Source: an uncultured Pseudomonadota bacterium (GTDB taxonomy: Bacteria; Myxococcota_A; UBA796; SXON01). From it: 64,000 nucleotides of DNA. Below the pieces are notes generated by a model, which was not told the DNA's origin, made no database searches, and was given only the letters and a program-made list of their open reading frames with translations. The position numbers and the translations under genes are program-made. The stretch covers positions 57,047-121,046 of the forward strand of contig CAIQVJ010000134.1 in the NCBI GenBank assembly GCA_903875225.1. Direction: 5' to 3'. Each line of letters opens with the position of its first letter. Positions within the stretch are counted from its first letter, which is position 1. This document shows positions 1 through 8,961 of the stretch, piece after piece.

Positions 1-34
1 GGTGAAGAAGTAGCGCGAACGAGCCGGCAACCGG

Positions 35-1555
35 TCAGTAGACCGTGGTGTCGGATCTCTGGCTGGCGGGCGACTTCGGGAGCTTCAGGATGAACACGCT
101 CCCCCCGGAGGGGTTGTCCTCCACCCACACCTGGCCGCCGTGCAGGATCGCCACCTGCCTCGTGATGGTGAGCCCGAGACCGCTGCCCCGGACGCCGTCC
201 TTCCGGAGGCGCTCGAAGCGGTTGAAGATCGTCTGCTTGTGCGCATCGGGCACGCCGGGGCCCTGGTCCTTCACATAGGCCAGCCAGGACTCGCCGTGGT
301 CCTCCACGCCGACTTCGATGCTGCTGCCACTAGGGCTGTACTTGATCGCGTTCGAGATGAGGTTGACGAACGCCTCCTTCACGATGGGGTGCACGCTCGC
401 ATGGACGCTGGCATCGGACCGATCGGTGAGCGTGAGGTGCTTCTCCTCGAGCTTGTGCTCGAAGTCCGGCACGACGGTCTGCAGGACGGCGCGGGTGTCC
501 ATCTCGATGAACTCCAGGCCGCCACTGCTGGCCAGCGAGGCCAGCCGGGCCGCGTTCTGGGTCATCTCGATCAGGTTGTCCGCCGCCTGCCGCAGCCTCC
601 GCAGCGCGTCGAGCTTCCAGGCCTCGGACTCCCGCGAGAGCAGGATGTCCGTGACGTTCTTGATCGCGCCCGCGGGGTTCAGGATGTCGTGCCGGAGCAC
701 GTCCGTGAACACGTCCTTCATCCGATCGGCCTCCAGGAGCTCGGCTGCGAGTCGCTTGAGCTCCCGCTCCGACCGCTTCCGCTCGCTGATGTCCCGGGAG
801 GAGGCGAACACGAGCCGCTCTCCCGCGATCTCGATGCCTGCCGCGCTCACCTCCACGTCGATGACGCGCCCGTTCTTCCTGCGATGTCGCGTCTCGAACA
901 CCTGGCGCGTCTCATACGCGGACGGCAGCCGCTCCGTGAGCAGCTCCGCCTCCGACCAGTGCGCGTCCCACTGGGCCACGTTGAGCTTGAGCGCCTCTTC
1001 GCGTGTATACCCGAGCATCTGGCAGAAGGCGTCGTTCACCTCCCGGACGTTCCCCTTCATGTCCAGCACGTGGATGCCATCGGCGGCGGATCGCAGCAGC
1101 GCCTCGCTGCGGAGCACGTGCTCCTGGAGCGCATCCAGCGCGTGCTTCTCGCGCGTGATGTCCCGCGAGATCCCGCAGATGCTCACCACCCGCCCGCTGT
1201 CTGCCTCGAACACGGGCCACTTGCAGGTGATCACCCACCGTGTGTTCCCCCGGTGGTCCACGTAGGGCTTGACCATGTTCTGGCACCCAGTGCCGTCGCG
1301 GACGATCTCGGCGTCCTCCTGAAGGTGCTTGCGGGCGATCTCCGGGGGGAACAGATCCGCGTCGCTCTTGCCGACCAGCTCACGCCAGTCGCTGTAGCCG
1401 CACAGCTCCGCCAGGCTCTGGCTGCAGAAGATGAACCGGCTCTCCCGGTCCTTGAAGAAGATGAAGTCCGAGGTTCGCTCGAGCAGGGTGACGAACTGGT
1501 GGCCCAGGCGTGCATCGGGCGGTGGGTCGGGCGGTGGGCTCACCCGCGCCTCCAT
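35..1555 (-). CDS. PAS-PAS sensor histidine kinase (second of a tandem pair)
   Basis: Cytoplasmic two-component sensor kinase of 506 residues with no membrane segment or signal peptide. Two PAS domains (about 20-140 and 150-265) each end in a typical RDI(T/S)xR/E PAC tail. The dimerisation/phosphoacceptor segment carries LRHDILNPAGAI with His289. The ATPase domain has an N box (NLISNAIKYSP), a G1 box (DQGPGVP), an F box (FNRFERL) and a G2 box (GSGLGL), so all catalytic motifs are intact. It lies 73 bp downstream of a close paralogue with the same domain order and near-identical H and ATPase boxes, which indicates tandem duplication. No response regulator is adjacent, so the partner is unknown. 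The PAS ligand cannot be read from sequence. Family assignment is firm; the signal is not. Confidence 0.93.
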   Translation of the reverse strand: MEARVSPPPDPPPDARLGHQFVTLLERTSDFIFFKDRESRFIFCSQSLAELCGYSDWRELVGKSDADLFPPEIARKHLQEDAEIVRDGTGCQNMVKPYVDHRGNTRWVITCKWPVFEADSGRVVSICGISRDITREKHALDALQEHVLRSEALLRSAADGIHVLDMKGNVREVNDAFCQMLGYTREEALKLNVAQWDAHWSEAELLTERLPSAYETRQVFETRHRRKNGRVIDVEVSAAGIEIAGERLVFASSRDISERKRSERELKRLAAELLEADRMKDVFTDVLRHDILNPAGAIKNVTDILLSRESEAWKLDALRRLRQAADNLIEMTQNAARLASLASSGGLEFIEMDTRAVLQTVVPDFEHKLEEKHLTLTDRSDASVHASVHPIVKEAFVNLISNAIKYSPSGSSIEVGVEDHGESWLAYVKDQGPGVPDAHKQTIFNRFERLRKDGVRGSGLGLTITRQVAILHGGQVWVEDNPSGGSVFILKLPKSPASQRSDTTVY

Positions 1556-1628
1556 TCGATGGCGATGCGGTCAAGGTCCAGGACGCAAGCGGGGTGGAGG
1601 AGCGGATCGCGAAGGGCGGCCAGGCCCA

Positions 1629-3152
1629 TCACAGCACCGGTCCGTCGGTCGAGGCCCCGCCGGGCGACTTGGGTAGCACCACACGGAAGATGCTCCCGCC
1701 AGAGGGGCTGTCCTCCACCCACACCTGCCCGCCGTGCAGGTGGACCACCTGCCGCGTGATCGTGAGGCCGAGTCCGCTCCCCCGCACACCGTCCTTCCGA
1801 AGGCGCTCGAAGCGGTTGAAGATGGTCTCCTTGTGCTCGTCGGGCACGCCGGGGCCCTCGTCCGACACGTAGAACTGCCAGGACTCGCCGTGGTCCTCCA
1901 CCGCGACGTCGATCCGGCTCGCCCGTGGGCTGTACTTGATCGCGTTGGAGATGAGGTTGACGAACGCCTCCTTGATGATGCCGTGGAAGCGGGCGATCAC
2001 GCGCGGGTGGGAATGGTCGACGAGCGCGATCTCCCGCTCCTGGAGCCTGTGCTCCAGATCCGGGAGGACGGCGCGGAGCGCGCTACAGGCGTCCATCTCG
2101 TGGAATTCCAGGCCGCCGGAGTTGCCCAGGGAGGCGAGCTTGGCGGCGTTCTGCGTCATCTCGATCAGGTTGGTCGCCGCCTGGCGCAGCCTCTGGAGCA
2201 CCTCGATCTTCCAGGCGTCGGACTCGCGGGTGAGCAGGATGCCGGTGGCGTTCCGGATCGCACCGGCGGGGTTCAGGATGTCGTGCCGCAGCACATCCGT
2301 GAACACATCCTTCATGCGGTCGGCCTCGAGGAGCACATCTGCCAGGCGCCTGAGCTGGGCCTCCGATCGCTTCCGCGCCGTGATGTCACGATGGGCGCCG
2401 AAGAAGAGCTGCTGGCCGTCGATCTCCACGGCGGTGGCGCTCACCTCGACCTCGATCTCCTCGCCGTCCTTTCTCCGGTGCCGTGTTTCGATCACCTGCC
2501 GTCTCGTGATCAGGGCCGGGAGCATCTCGTTGGTGATCTGCTCGGGCGAGAACTTCACGTCCCACTGGGCGGCGTTCATGCCCACCATCTCCTGTGGGGT
2601 GTACCCAAGCATCTCGCAGAACGCGTCGTTGGCCTGCAGCAGGTTCCCCTGTCCGTCGAGGACGCAGATCCCGTCGGCTGCGGACTGGAGCAGGGCGGAG
2701 TTGCGCAGCGCCTCGCGCCGTTCGCCCTCCTCGTGGCGCCGGCTCGCGGTGACGTCCCTGGACACACCGACGATGCCGACGACTGTCTTGCCGTCCGTTG
2801 CGAGCACGGGCCACTTGGAGGTGCTGATCCAACCGCCCTGACCATCGGCGCCGACGTAGTGTCCCACACGGTCCAGGACGGGCTTGCCTGACTCGAAGAT
2901 CGCCTGATCCTCCACAAGGCAACCTCGAGCGACCTCTTCGGGGAAGAGGTCGAAGTCGGTCTTCCCCACCACGTTTCGCCAATCGCCGCGACGGCACAGC
3001 GTGGCGAAGGACTGACTGCAGAACCGGATGCGGTACTCCGCATCCTTGAAATAGAGGAAGTCCGGGGTCTGCTGGAGCAGCGTCGCGAAGTCCTGAAGCG
3101 GGTCATCCGGGGCTTGCGCGGGCACGAGATCCTCCCTGTTTGCTGACGACAA
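1629..3152 (-). CDS. PAS-PAS sensor histidine kinase (first of a tandem pair)
   Basis: Soluble histidine kinase of 507 residues, paralogous to the kinase directly downstream. Two PAS domains cover about 20-140 and 150-262; the phosphoacceptor is His290 in VLRHDILNPAGAI. The ATPase lobe has NLISNAIKYSP, DEGPGVPDEHK, FNRFERL and GSGLGLTITRQV. The PAS2 segment DAFCEMLGYT corresponds to DAFCQMLGYT in the sister protein. The first PAS domains differ more than the kinase cores, as expected if the copies have diverged in sensing while sharing output. No transmembrane helix is present. The two genes are probably cotranscribed, this one first. No receiver-domain gene lies nearby. Confidence 0.93.
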   Translation of the reverse strand: MSSANREDLVPAQAPDDPLQDFATLLQQTPDFLYFKDAEYRIRFCSQSFATLCRRGDWRNVVGKTDFDLFPEEVARGCLVEDQAIFESGKPVLDRVGHYVGADGQGGWISTSKWPVLATDGKTVVGIVGVSRDVTASRRHEEGERREALRNSALLQSAADGICVLDGQGNLLQANDAFCEMLGYTPQEMVGMNAAQWDVKFSPEQITNEMLPALITRRQVIETRHRRKDGEEIEVEVSATAVEIDGQQLFFGAHRDITARKRSEAQLRRLADVLLEADRMKDVFTDVLRHDILNPAGAIRNATGILLTRESDAWKIEVLQRLRQAATNLIEMTQNAAKLASLGNSGGLEFHEMDACSALRAVLPDLEHRLQEREIALVDHSHPRVIARFHGIIKEAFVNLISNAIKYSPRASRIDVAVEDHGESWQFYVSDEGPGVPDEHKETIFNRFERLRKDGVRGSGLGLTITRQVVHLHGGQVWVEDSPSGGSIFRVVLPKSPGGASTDGPVL

Positions 3153-3291
3153 CTCTCCACCAAAGGACTACAACAACAATAGCGCTGAGAGGCGGGTTCG
3201 AACCTACGTCGTTCGACGTGAGCCGGTCCTGCCCGGTCATCGCCACGTCAACCCGGGTCGGCGGCCTCACCCGCCCGGTGCTCCCGGCCCT

Positions 3292-5055
3292 TCACCGCCT
3301 TGGAACGGCCGTCTGCCCCGACGGGGACCCACCCAGCCGATACACGCTTTCCTGCACCCGCTCCGCGTGCCAGGCGAGGAGCGTGATCACCTCGTCCCGG
3401 TCGCCCCGGGTGAGCGTGTCGGCCAGCACGATGTGGGAGTAGCCATCGTGCTCCAACGCTGTGGTCCCCTCGTCGATCTGCGCGGGGGTGGGCCTCGGGG
3501 ATGCCAGGCCGTTGCGGGCGAACCACGTTCGTGGCGGCGGACCACCTTCGCGGGGTACACCCAGCACCTGGGGGTGGGTGAGGCACCCAAGCAATGCGAT
3601 CACGAGGCCGTTGTGGGCCCAGGCATCGGGCAGGAAGCTGTTCACGCCGTAGGGCATGCGCTTCTGGTGGAAGATCGCGAGCATCTCGTAGCGCCGGTTC
3701 CCGTGGTGGGCGTCCGGGGGAAAGTTGAAGATCCCCGTCACGGTCGGGTCTGTGGCGGCCTGCAGCGTGAAGGGGTCGGGGTCCACCGGTGCGGTGCGGG
3801 AAGCGTGAGCCGGCAGCGACCCGATCGGGGAGATCCAGTGGGCCTCGGCGAGGAAGATCAGGGAGAGCACGAGGGGCGCGAGCCAACCTGCACGAGCGGG
3901 CAGCCGGCGCGCCGCGGCCTCGACGCCCCCTGCAACCAGCGGGGCCATCGCGAGGAGCAGGACCACCACCAGCCGGTAGGGGTGGTGGATGAATTGCACC
4001 GGAGACCCTGGAAAGTAGAGCACCGCCAACGGCATCCACACGTCGTGTGCGGCCACCCGCAGGGGGTGCTGGCCGAGCGCGAGGGAGGGGCCGAGCGCGA
4101 ACACGAAGGCGAGGGCGAGAGCGGCGGGGACCCTCCAACCCAACGCTCCGCACCGGATCGCGTCGGCGCGGTGCGCGACCAGTCCCAGGCCCGCCAGAAG
4201 GATCGCGACCCATCCGATGTAGGGCACGTGCACGATCCCCACGTTCCCGCTGCGCGCGTTGTCCGGGAAGAACCAGCCGCCCGGATGAACGAAGGCGAGG
4301 GGATCGACGGCGGGGAGGTTGCCCTGCACCCATCCGGGCGCGGTCTCGGCGTGCACCACGGCATCGGGCGCGTGCAGCGTCGTGAGGGCGAACATCGCCA
4401 GCAGCGTGATCGGCGGGAGCGCGAGCGCGGCAGCCCGGGCGAACTGGCGCCAGCTACCCGGGCTCTCCACGAGCCAGACCAGCGCCAGGAGACCGGCGAA
4501 GGCCGCGTAGTAGAAGTTCGCAACCGCCGCGAGCACCCAGAACGCGGCGGTGGCTGCCGGACGCACCCCGTTGCGGAGCGCGAAGTAGAACGCGGCGACC
4601 GGCCCGATCGCGACGAACTCGTACACGCCGCTCTGCAACAACCCGAGGGTGTACGCCCCGGCCCCGACCACCACCGCCGCAACCGGCGCACCGAGCGGGG
4701 ACTGTTTCCGGAGCCCCAGCCACACAGCGAGCAGGGTCCCGAAGACCTGGGCAGTGAGCACCGTCGTGGTGGCTGTGGCGGTCGAGACGAATGTCTGTAA
4801 CGGCGCCGCCAGCAAGGCATTGAGTGGGTCCACGAACCACAGGGTCCCGCCCGGCGGTTGGTGGGACAGTGTGGTCCGCAGCGGGTTTTCGAGGTGGCCG
4901 AGGGCGTACGCCCACCACCAGTACCCCCACAAGTGGTCGTAGGCATCGCTTGTGGGGTCGCCGGGGATCACGGCCCCTGCGTGCTGCCAGGCGGGCCAAA
5001 GGGTACAGACCGCGGCGCCGAGCAGCGCGAAAGGGACAACGCGATTCAGATGCAC
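3292..5055 (-). CDS. Polytopic membrane protein, GT-C glycosyltransferase-like
   Basis: Integral membrane protein of 587 residues with roughly ten to twelve hydrophobic segments. After the first segment comes a loop with acidic residues and aromatics (GDPTSDAYDHLWGYWWWAY), the position where GT-C fold glycosyltransferases carry their catalytic Asp motif. A longer hydrophilic C-terminal part follows, containing FNFPPDAHHGNRRYEM. GT-C enzymes move sugars from lipid-linked donors on the outer face of the inner membrane; substrate and acceptor are not readable here. Its ATG lies inside the end of the upstream radical SAM gene (10-bp overlap), so the two are translationally coupled and may work on the same cell-surface product. 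The GT assignment rests on topology and one motif and is therefore tentative. Confidence 0.65.
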   Translation of the reverse strand: MHLNRVVPFALLGAAVCTLWPAWQHAGAVIPGDPTSDAYDHLWGYWWWAYALGHLENPLRTTLSHQPPGGTLWFVDPLNALLAAPLQTFVSTATATTTVLTAQVFGTLLAVWLGLRKQSPLGAPVAAVVVGAGAYTLGLLQSGVYEFVAIGPVAAFYFALRNGVRPAATAAFWVLAAVANFYYAAFAGLLALVWLVESPGSWRQFARAAALALPPITLLAMFALTTLHAPDAVVHAETAPGWVQGNLPAVDPLAFVHPGGWFFPDNARSGNVGIVHVPYIGWVAILLAGLGLVAHRADAIRCGALGWRVPAALALAFVFALGPSLALGQHPLRVAAHDVWMPLAVLYFPGSPVQFIHHPYRLVVVLLLAMAPLVAGGVEAAARRLPARAGWLAPLVLSLIFLAEAHWISPIGSLPAHASRTAPVDPDPFTLQAATDPTVTGIFNFPPDAHHGNRRYEMLAIFHQKRMPYGVNSFLPDAWAHNGLVIALLGCLTHPQVLGVPREGGPPPRTWFARNGLASPRPTPAQIDEGTTALEHDGYSHIVLADTLTRGDRDEVITLLAWHAERVQESVYRLGGSPSGQTAVPRR

Positions 5056-7148
5056 AACAGTCCGGCCCTGCGCGCGGCTGCCAAACCCCCGGAGAATCGC
5101 GAGAAGTCGCCGGGAAAGGCGGTGATCGCGGCGCCAGCATCCAGCGGTGGCTGGCCGGGTCGTGAGGCTTCGATCACCTCTGCGAGCCAGTCCAGCGAGG
5201 CCCGCTTGCCCCGTACGTGCTCGACCCCATCGATGTGGTGCAGCAACAGGCCGTCCTCCTCCAACACATCCCCACCCGTCCAGACGAGCCGCCCCGACGG
5301 CACCTGCGTGGCCCCGGCGCCTGCCACGGGTTCGAGCAGCCGCAGGATGTAGTCGGGCGCCACGGTCGTCTCCGGCATCGCCCGATCAAACCAGCCCTGC
5401 ACCGGCCTGTCCACGGCCTCCCCGCGCATCCAGGCACCCAGCGCGGTGGCGAGCGGGCCGTCGAACTGATCGTGGTCTCCGCCCGCCGGATCCTCATGGT
5501 CGAGATCGTTGCGGGCGAACACCGACGCGGGCTCGGGCAGCACCCGGAGGCCCCAGCTTGCGGGATCCACCGACATGCCCGAGTACCGCGTGAGCACGAA
5601 CCGGTGCCAGAACGCGGAGTCGAGCACGCCGGCCGCGAACATCTGGCGTACGACCTCCATCGCGTCGAGGGTCTCCTGGTCGGTCTCGGTGGGGAAGCCG
5701 TACATCAGGTAGGCGTGCACCCGCACGCCCGCGTTCCGGAACGCCATCGCCGCCCTCGTGACCTGCTCGATGGTCACGCCTTTCTGCATTGCGTCCAGGA
5801 GGCGCGGGCTCGCGACCTCCAGCCCGCCGGTCACGGCGATCAGCCCGGCGTGGGCGCACAGCCGGGCCAGATCCGGCGTCCAGGCGCGCTCGAACCGGAT
5901 GTTCCCCCAGAAGCTGGCCCCCACGCCGCGCTCGAGGAGCGTGAGCGCGAGATCCCGCATGCCGCGCGGAGGCACCGCCTCGTCCACGAGGTGGAACCCC
6001 GATTGCCCGGTGTTCCCGATCTGGTCCACCATGGCGTCCACCAGCACCTCTGCGTGGTTCGGTCGGTAGCCCGCGATGTAGTCCAACTGGATGTCGCAGA
6101 ACGAGCACTTCTTCCAGTAGCAGCCGTGCGCCACGGTCAGCTTGTTCCAGCGCCCGTCGCCCCACAACCTGTGGGTCGGGTTGAGGCTGTCCACAAGCTG
6201 CAGGTAGTCCCCGAGCGGGAGGTCCCCGTACGACGCGGCGCAGGCTGCGGGCTCGTCGCCGTGCGGCTGATCGAGCCTCCCCGCCGGGGTGATCGTGCGG
6301 TGGCGCTGGTCGGGCCCGCCGCCCATCCACCCGACCCAGGCCAACAGCGGGCCCTCCCCATCGTCGAGCGTGACGGCGTCCACGTGGTCCCACAGCCGCG
6401 GCTCGTCCACGTCGCGTAGCTCGGTGTTGGCGTAGCCACCGCCCAGCAGCACAGTCGCGCCGCGGTGCTTCAGCGCCCGCCCGATGCGCAGCGCACCGTA
6501 GAGGTTGCCCGGGAAGGGGATTGAGAGCCCGACGAGGTCGCCGCTCTGCACGGGCATCGCCGCCACGAGGCGGTCCAGGTGGGCGTCCACGATCGAGGTG
6601 TGGGTCAGGCGCTCGGCGAGCCCGTCGAACTGCACAGGCCCGGTCGCGAGGTGCCGCTGGTAGTGCGAGAGGGTGAACCCGGGGTCCAGGACCGCCCACA
6701 GGTCCGCGAGATCCGCGAGGTAGAGCGTCGCCAGTCGCCGGGCGGCGTCATCGACGGCGAGCGGGCCGAAGAGCCCGAGCTCCCCTCGCTGCACCGCGAG
6801 GTCGAGGCGTGGCGTGCGGGGCAGGAACGGGGTCTCGAGGATGCGGGGCCCGAGCCCGCGGTCCTTCCCCTGGAGAAAGCGGACCACCCCGTCGATCGCG
6901 CGGACGTGGGCGCCCTGCAGCGCGCTCGCCCGCCACACGGAGTCGTCGAGATCGTCCTCGAGCGCGCCGAGCGCACTGAAGAGCTCGGTGAGCCCGTCCC
7001 GCGAGAACAACCGCAGCACGAGCTGCAGGCCGAGGTCGTACTGGCAGGTGTCCACGCCGTGCGAAGCCAACGCCCGGTTGAGGTACGCCGTTGAGGGGTA
7101 CGGCGTGTTGAGCTGGGTGAGCGGCGGGAGGGCGAGGTGGACCCGCAC
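5046..7148 (-). CDS. B12-binding domain radical SAM protein
   Basis: Radical S-adenosylmethionine enzyme of 700 residues. The N-terminal half has a cobalamin-binding-like Rossmann segment at about 200-290 (GLSIPFPGNLYGALRIGRAL, then LLGGGYANTEL). The iron-sulfur motif is HGCYWKKCSFCD with Cys343, Cys348 and Cys351, a CX4CX2C spacing rather than the usual CX3CX2C; this spacing occurs in some B12-type radical SAM families. A TIM-barrel follows with ITGGLEV-like and FPTETDQET-like segments typical of the MiaB/B12 group. Such enzymes often do methylations or rearrangements; the substrate is unknown. The gene ends 10 bp inside the membrane glycosyltransferase-like gene, and the NYN gene lies 6 bp upstream on the same strand, so it sits inside an operon. 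Confidence 0.85.
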   Translation of the reverse strand: MRVHLALPPLTQLNTPYPSTAYLNRALASHGVDTCQYDLGLQLVLRLFSRDGLTELFSALGALEDDLDDSVWRASALQGAHVRAIDGVVRFLQGKDRGLGPRILETPFLPRTPRLDLAVQRGELGLFGPLAVDDAARRLATLYLADLADLWAVLDPGFTLSHYQRHLATGPVQFDGLAERLTHTSIVDAHLDRLVAAMPVQSGDLVGLSIPFPGNLYGALRIGRALKHRGATVLLGGGYANTELRDVDEPRLWDHVDAVTLDDGEGPLLAWVGWMGGGPDQRHRTITPAGRLDQPHGDEPAACAASYGDLPLGDYLQLVDSLNPTHRLWGDGRWNKLTVAHGCYWKKCSFCDIQLDYIAGYRPNHAEVLVDAMVDQIGNTGQSGFHLVDEAVPPRGMRDLALTLLERGVGASFWGNIRFERAWTPDLARLCAHAGLIAVTGGLEVASPRLLDAMQKGVTIEQVTRAAMAFRNAGVRVHAYLMYGFPTETDQETLDAMEVVRQMFAAGVLDSAFWHRFVLTRYSGMSVDPASWGLRVLPEPASVFARNDLDHEDPAGGDHDQFDGPLATALGAWMRGEAVDRPVQGWFDRAMPETTVAPDYILRLLEPVAGAGATQVPSGRLVWTGGDVLEEDGLLLHHIDGVEHVRGKRASLDWLAEVIEASRPGQPPLDAGAAITAFPGDFSRFSGGLAAARRAGLLCI

Positions 7149-7154
7149 GCTGGG

Positions 7155-8798
7155 CTACGCCTTGGGGCTCGGCCGGCGCCGCGGGGCGCGGGGCTTCTTG
7201 GGCGCGGCCTCGGGCGCGGCGCTGAGCGGCGCCAGCGGCTCGCCAGCGGGGAAGTCCGGAGGGAACAGCGCGTTGAGGTCCTCCTCGTGGGGCGAGTCGT
7301 CCGACTCGGGCTCTCCAAGGCGGTCCAGTTCGTCATCCAGCGAGGCGTCGGACTCGGGCTCGGCAGGCTGCGGGCCCGCCTCCGGCTCCTGGCCCTCGCC
7401 ACTTCCCTTGCGACGACGACGACGACGGCGGCGTGCCGGCGCGTCGCCCGCCTGGGGCTCCGCCTCGTCTGTCCGCTCCGGCTCCCGGGCGGTGGGCTCG
7501 CGCTGGGCGGGCTCGCGGGCCGCGGGCCGGGCCGGCTCACGTGCGGCGACATCGGTGGGGGCGGCCTGGGGCGCTGCCGTGGGCTGGGCGCCCGGCTCGC
7601 CGAACACCTCGCGCACGGTGGCCGAGTCGAGCACGTCTCCGGCCTCGGCCAAGGCGCCGCGCGCGTTGGCGACCAGCCGCTGGCGAAGCAGTTCCGGGCT
7701 GTCCGGCGTCTGGAACGGGGTGGTCGCGGTCTTGACGGCCTCGCCCTCGGGCGTGCGGAACGCGCCAGAGCGCAGAAGGTTGTTCAGGATGCCCTTCACC
7801 ACGCGCGGCGGGATCGACGTGCGCTCGTTGCGGGCGCGCCGCAGGAGGTCGCCGATCAGGTACTCCACGGCGCAGGTGCGGCCCCGGCGCGCGCGTTCCT
7901 GGCAGGCCGCCACGAACTGGTCGGTCACCCAGGCGCGGTCGGCCAGCGTGCCGATGTCCAGACCCAGCTCGGCGAGGCGCGTGAGGAGCCTGCGCTCGCC
8001 CTCGCCCGTGGGCGCCTGCAGCGCCGGCTGCTGGGGCTTCTCCTCGCGGGGGAGCTCAACCCGGTAGCCGCCCGCGCGATCGTCGCGGAACAGGCGCACG
8101 AGCCCGCGCTCCTGCGCCAGTTCGAGGAAGATCGCGAAGGTGCGGAACCCGAGGTCGACCTCCGAGAACGTAGGCGCCTTGCGCTTCATCGAGGTCTTGA
8201 GGATGCTCGCGTGGATCGGACCGGCGTCCTCGCGGGCCTGGTTCTCCAGCGTCTCGATCAGGAGGTCGAAGGCCTCGTCCCGGGTGAGGGAGCCCTGGTC
8301 GCCGCTGTCCGGGCTCACGATCGTGCCGGTGCGGGCCTCGGCCCGGAGGGTGTCGTAGAACATGAACTCGTCGCAGGTCTCCGCGATCAGGCGGCTGGTG
8401 GAGCCCTTCGTACCGAGCCCGATCACCCGCTTGTTGAGCTCCTTGAGCCGCATCACGAGCGGCGTGAAGTCGCTGTCGCCGGAGAGGATCACGAAGGTGT
8501 CGATGTAGTCACGCGTGTAGGCGATCTCCATGGCGTCCACGACGAGCGCGATGTCCGCCCGGTTCTTGGCGCCCATGCCGTGCGCGGTGAGCTCCATCAT
8601 GTTCACGCCGCTGAACACGAGATCCTGCTTGAACCGGGACCAGCGGGTCCAGTCCGCATACGCGCGGGAGACCAGGATGCGGCCCTTGTCCTTCAGCCGG
8701 CGCATGACCATGCGCACGTCGAAGATGCCGAGGCCCTCTTTGTCGCAGCCAGTGCCGATGTTTTCAAAATCAATCAATACGCAGAGGTTTGCTTCCAT
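7155..8798 (-). CDS. NYN-domain putative RNase with OST-HTH/LOTUS domain and basic tail
   Basis: Predicted RNA-processing protein of 547 residues. Residues 1-160 are a NYN (PIN-like) nuclease domain with the expected acidic residues: Asp10 in LIDFEN, Asp82 in KNRADIALVVD, and Asp108/Asp110 in LSGDSDF. Residues about 190-265 resemble an OST-HTH/LOTUS winged helix (SILKTSMKRKAPTFSE, then the tail GGYRVELP). A second helical stretch spans 275-350. The last 130 residues are disordered and rich in Ala, Pro and Glu, with a block of about ten consecutive Arg residues that could contact nucleic acid. NYN plus LOTUS is the LabA/MARF1-like arrangement. It is followed 6 bp later by the radical SAM gene. 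RNA target unknown. Confidence 0.85.
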   Translation of the reverse strand: MEANLCVLIDFENIGTGCDKEGLGIFDVRMVMRRLKDKGRILVSRAYADWTRWSRFKQDLVFSGVNMMELTAHGMGAKNRADIALVVDAMEIAYTRDYIDTFVILSGDSDFTPLVMRLKELNKRVIGLGTKGSTSRLIAETCDEFMFYDTLRAEARTGTIVSPDSGDQGSLTRDEAFDLLIETLENQAREDAGPIHASILKTSMKRKAPTFSEVDLGFRTFAIFLELAQERGLVRLFRDDRAGGYRVELPREEKPQQPALQAPTGEGERRLLTRLAELGLDIGTLADRAWVTDQFVAACQERARRGRTCAVEYLIGDLLRRARNERTSIPPRVVKGILNNLLRSGAFRTPEGEAVKTATTPFQTPDSPELLRQRLVANARGALAEAGDVLDSATVREVFGEPGAQPTAAPQAAPTDVAAREPARPAAREPAQREPTAREPERTDEAEPQAGDAPARRRRRRRRKGSGEGQEPEAGPQPAEPESDASLDDELDRLGEPESDDSPHEEDLNALFPPDFPAGEPLAPLSAAPEAAPKKPRAPRRRPSPKA

Positions 8799-8961
8799 GT
8801 CTGTCTACCGGGTGCGGGGCGGGTCGGGGTGTTCGGCGACGAGCGGCCGATGGGGTGGGACCGGGCGTGTAACGCGGCGGACCCCGAAAATAGGCACCGC
8901 GTCCGGCCCGACGAGCCATTCGTGCGCCAGAATGATCTCGACCTGCCCCGGGCGGTCCGGA

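Noticed and set aside
140..1759. Long open frame antisense to the tandem kinases
   Set aside because: Opposite-strand frames of this length are common in GC-rich DNA. The kinase frames have full, ordered motifs and this one has none.
3193..3220. GGTTCGAACC with a nearby hairpin, reminiscent of a tRNA T arm or tmRNA end
   Set aside because: On either strand the five-base T stem has two mismatches and no acceptor or anticodon arm can be built around it.
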